Assembly (NCBI GenBank): GCA_022822685.1
Contig: JAJEAQ010000491.1
Location: 1 to 6,664 of the forward strand
Length of the DNA stretch: 6,664 nt
Direction: 5' to 3'
Source: Trichodesmium sp. jk18x7bins.61
Lineage (GTDB): Bacteria > Cyanobacteriota > Cyanobacteriia > Cyanobacteriales > Microcoleaceae
The translations under genes were made by a program, and so were the position numbers. This document shows positions 4,510 through 6,664 of this stretch, one piece after another. Position 1 is the first letter of the stretch, and every line of letters begins with the position of its first letter. The notes under the pieces are model-generated. The model had not been told where the DNA came from, ran no database searches, and saw only the letters and a list, made by a program, of their open reading frames with translations.

Positions 4510-6477
4510 ATGTCACAACCAACGATTGAATCAATCCTGCAAGAAAAACGACTTTTCCCCCCATCCACAGAATTTGCCCAAAAAGCTCATATTAAAAGCA
4601 TAGATGAATACAAACAACTCTACGAAAAAGCTAGGAAAGATCCAGAAGGATTTTGGGCAGAATTAGCCGAACAGGAGTTACACTGGTTCCAAAAATGGGA
4701 CAAAGTACTCGACTGGCAACCGCCCTTTGCTAAGTGGTTTGTGAATGGTAAAATTAACATTTCTTATAACTGCTTAGACCGTCACCTCACAACCAGGCGA
4801 CGTAACAAAGCAGCCCTGATTTGGGAAGGGGAACCTGGTGACTCTCGGACTCTCACTTATGCTCAACTACATCGGGAAGTCTGCCAGATGGCCAATGTAT
4901 TCAAGCAATTAGGTGTCAAAAGAGGCGATCGCATTGGTATCTATATGCCGATGATTCCCGAAGCAGCGATCGCGATGTTGGCCTGTGCCAGAATAGGCGC
5001 TCCCCATACTGTTGTCTTTGGCGGATTCAGTGCCGAAGCCATCAAAGACCGTCTGGTTGATGCTCAGGCTAAATTAGTGGTCACCGCTGATGGTGGTTGG
5101 CGCAAAGATGCAATTGTTCCCCTGAAAGAGCAAGTAGACAAAGCACTAACCGCAGGTGCCCCTACTGTTGAAAACGTGCTAGTTGTGAAACGCACTGCCC
5201 AAAAGATTCACATGGAGTCTGGGCGAGACCATTGGTGGCACGATCTGCAACAAGGTACTTCTGGAGAATGTCCAGCTGAACCAATGGATAGTGAAGATAT
5301 GTTATTCATTCTGTATACAAGTGGCACTACAGGTAAACCTAAGGGCGTCGTACACACTACAGGTGGTTATAACCTCTACTCCCACGTTACTAACAAATGG
5401 GCATTTGACCTACAAGAGACAGATGTGTATTGGTGTACTGCTGATGTCGGTTGGATTACAGGTCATAGTTATATTGTCTATGGTCCTCTATCTAACGGTG
5501 CTACGAGTTTGATGTATGAAGGGGCACCAAGAGCTTCTAATCCAGGTTGCTTCTGGGATGTAGTGGAAAAATATGGCGTTAATATTTTCTACACTGCTCC
5601 CACTGCGATTCGAGCATTGATGAAAATGGGAGAACATCACCCTAATTCTAGAAACTTAACTTCTCTGCGTTTATTAGGAACGGTGGGAGAACCAATTAAC
5701 CCGGAAGCTTGGATGTGGTATCATCATGTTATTGGTGGCGCTCGTTGTCCCATAGTTGATACTTGGTGGCAAACTGAAACCGGTGGGTTTATGATTACAT
5801 CTATACCTGGTGCAACTTCCACTAAGCCTGGTTCCGCGACTTTGCCTTTCCCTGGAATCATTGCTGATATTGTTAATCAGGAAGGAGAGCCTGTAGATGG
5901 TAGTAGTGGGGGTTATTTGGTGATTAAGCATCCTTGGCCGGGAATGATGCGGACTGTGTATGGTGATGATGATCGCTTCCGTCGTACTTATTGGGAATAT
6001 CTGCGCCCGAAGAGTGGAGAGTATATTTATTTTGCTGGTGATGGGGCCCATAAAGATGAAGATGGTTATTTTTGGGTAATGGGCCGCGTTGATGATGTGA
6101 TTAATGTGGCTGGTCATCGTCTGGGGACAATGGAACTTGAGTCGGCGTTAGTGTCTCATCCTGCTGTTGCTGAGGCTGCAGTTGTAGGAAAACCTGATGA
6201 GGTTAAGGGTGAGGATATTGTCGCTTTTGTGACTTTGGAAGGGGCTCGAGAAGCAAATGAGGCTTTGGAGAAGGAGTTGAAGCAGCACGTGGTACAAGAG
6301 ATTGGCGCGATCGCCCGTCCTGGTGAAATTCGCTTTACAGAGGATTTACCCAAGACTCGTTCTGGCAAGATTATGCGACGGTTGTTGCGTTCTCTGGCTG
6401 CTGATCAGGAAATTGCGGGGGATACCTCAACATTGCAAGACTGCAGTGTGTTGGATAAGTTGCGCGGTGGGGCATAG
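4510..6477 (+). CDS. acs: Acetyl-CoA synthetase (AMP-forming), intact
   Basis: The enzyme converts acetate, ATP and CoA to acetyl-CoA, AMP and diphosphate in the cytoplasm, by way of acetyl-adenylate. The length of 655 aa matches bacterial Acs (about 650). In order, it has an N-terminal Acs-specific segment (about 30-90), the adenylation core with YTSGTTGKPKG (269-279), DTWWQTETGG (417-426) whose tryptophans include the one that restricts the acyl pocket to acetate, AGDGAHKDEDGYFWVMGR (509-526) holding the ATP-ribose Asp511 and the hinge region, INVAGHRLG (531-539), and PKTRSGKIMRR (614-624). Lys620 in the last motif is the catalytic lysine, which is regulated by reversible acetylation in other bacteria. 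All expected motifs are present without frame lesions. ATG 4510 is chosen because MSQPTIESILQEK is a normal Acs N-terminus; no ribosome site is visible. It is transcribed alone: a long spacer lies upstream and a terminator 5 nt after the stop. Two HIP1 sites lie inside the first third and one near the end. Confidence 0.98.
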   Translation: MSQPTIESILQEKRLFPPSTEFAQKAHIKSIDEYKQLYEKARKDPEGFWAELAEQELHWFQKWDKVLDWQPPFAKWFVNGKINISYNCLDRHLTTRRRNKAALIWEGEPGDSRTLTYAQLHREVCQMANVFKQLGVKRGDRIGIYMPMIPEAAIAMLACARIGAPHTVVFGGFSAEAIKDRLVDAQAKLVVTADGGWRKDAIVPLKEQVDKALTAGAPTVENVLVVKRTAQKIHMESGRDHWWHDLQQGTSGECPAEPMDSEDMLFILYTSGTTGKPKGVVHTTGGYNLYSHVTNKWAFDLQETDVYWCTADVGWITGHSYIVYGPLSNGATSLMYEGAPRASNPGCFWDVVEKYGVNIFYTAPTAIRALMKMGEHHPNSRNLTSLRLLGTVGEPINPEAWMWYHHVIGGARCPIVDTWWQTETGGFMITSIPGATSTKPGSATLPFPGIIADIVNQEGEPVDGSSGGYLVIKHPWPGMMRTVYGDDDRFRRTYWEYLRPKSGEYIYFAGDGAHKDEDGYFWVMGRVDDVINVAGHRLGTMELESALVSHPAVAEAAVVGKPDEVKGEDIVAFVTLEGAREANEALEKELKQHVVQEIGAIARPGEIRFTEDLPKTRSGKIMRRLLRSLAADQEIAGDTSTLQDCSVLDKLRGGA

Positions 6478-6482
6478 TTAGC

Positions 6483-6509
6483 AAAAGGGTGTCCAATCGG
6501 CACCCTTTT
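6483..6509 (+). terminator. Intrinsic terminator of acs
   Basis: AAAAGGGTG (6483-6491) and CACCCTTTT (6501-6509) form a perfect 9-bp stem with the loop TCCAATCGG; the stem begins 5 nt after the acs stop codon. The A/T ends of the stem supply a short T run on the plus strand, and the structure is nearly symmetric, so it could also stop transcription arriving from the right. Confidence 0.85.
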
Positions 6510-6664
6510 AACTCGCCCAGCCCAAAAACAAGCCCCCTCCCAATCAAATCGCCTCAGAATCACAGCCCCAGATACACATCAAGTACTTAACAGACATGAT
6601 CGTAGAACCCACCCCAAACAACCAAACAACCAACACACAAACACAAACTCCAACCCCATAAACA
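6510..6664. other. Spacer ending in G-free A/C tract
   Basis: I see no supported gene. From 6606 to the window end (59 nt) the plus strand contains no G and only two T. It includes a tandem AAACAACC pair (6616-6631) and AC-rich continuation. A 21-codon frame from ATG 6596 (MIVEPTPNNQTTNTQTQTPT and on) is low complexity and is not proposed as a gene. The complementary strand is G/T-rich and open across the edge in one frame, so the 3' end of a minus-strand gene entering from the right cannot be excluded. Confidence 0.5.

Noticed and set aside
4383..4568. A 61-codon minus-strand frame over the acs start
   Set aside because: It overlaps the conserved acs N-terminus and the palindromic leader; no start signal.
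5674..6368. Minus-strand frames of 147 and 70 codons inside acs
   Set aside because: Both are antisense shadows of the conserved acs coding sequence.
1..6664. CRISPR array, tRNA or rRNA genes
   Set aside because: I looked for regularly spaced repeats, T-loop GTTCGAAT-type motifs and rRNA landmarks on both strands and saw none. The only direct repeats are the two-copy unit at 2748-2807 and 3627-3696.

Overview
The window looks like chromosomal or large-plasmid DNA of a heterocyst-forming type cyanobacterium (Nostoc/Anabaena group). I see seven exact copies of the HIP1 palindrome GCGATCGC (464-471, 1960-1967, 2313-2320, 2349-2356, 4925-4932, 4966-4973, 6307-6314), GC-rich short intergenic repeats of the kind scattered through Nostoc genomes, low gene density with AT-rich spacers, and two cyanobacteria-typical protein families (a DUF1400 hydrolase and an acetyl-CoA synthetase beginning MSQPTIESILQEK).

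Layout from left to right. At 1-1197 lies a dead minus-strand gene for an exported DUF1400 alpha/beta hydrolase. It has two in-frame stops and a frameshift, and its 3' part, including the expected nucleophile motif, is replaced by a GC-rich repeat. At 1198-2481 is about 1.3 kb without a convincing gene, holding a small cloverleaf-like repeat, several inverted repeats and two HIP1 sites 36 bp apart. At 2482-2691 (minus) is a small acidic protein of unknown function. At 2748-3930 is a decayed mobile-element patch. Two degenerate direct repeats (2748-2807 and 3627-3696), each immediately preceded on the minus strand by the end of an orphan open frame, bracket an apparently intact 231-codon minus-strand gene (2903-3598). 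That gene starts at TTG behind AGGAGG and may carry a degenerate PD-(D/E)XK-type nuclease fold. A hairpin with a single bulged T (3903-3927) and a second GC hairpin (4067-4092) suggest IS200/IS605-type ends or a small derivative of them.

At 4093-4509 is a long leader rich in palindromes, and at 4510-6477 (plus) is intact acs, acetyl-CoA synthetase, followed at once by a strong intrinsic terminator (6483-6509). acs therefore appears to be transcribed alone. The last 155 bases hold no convincing gene and end in a tract with no G on the plus strand.

Only acs is a confidently functional gene: it activates acetate to acetyl-CoA for central metabolism. The rest records decay and repeat invasion. 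The most interesting parts are the repeat-bracketed 231-codon gene and the two matching 3'-end units. No complete novel system is visible.
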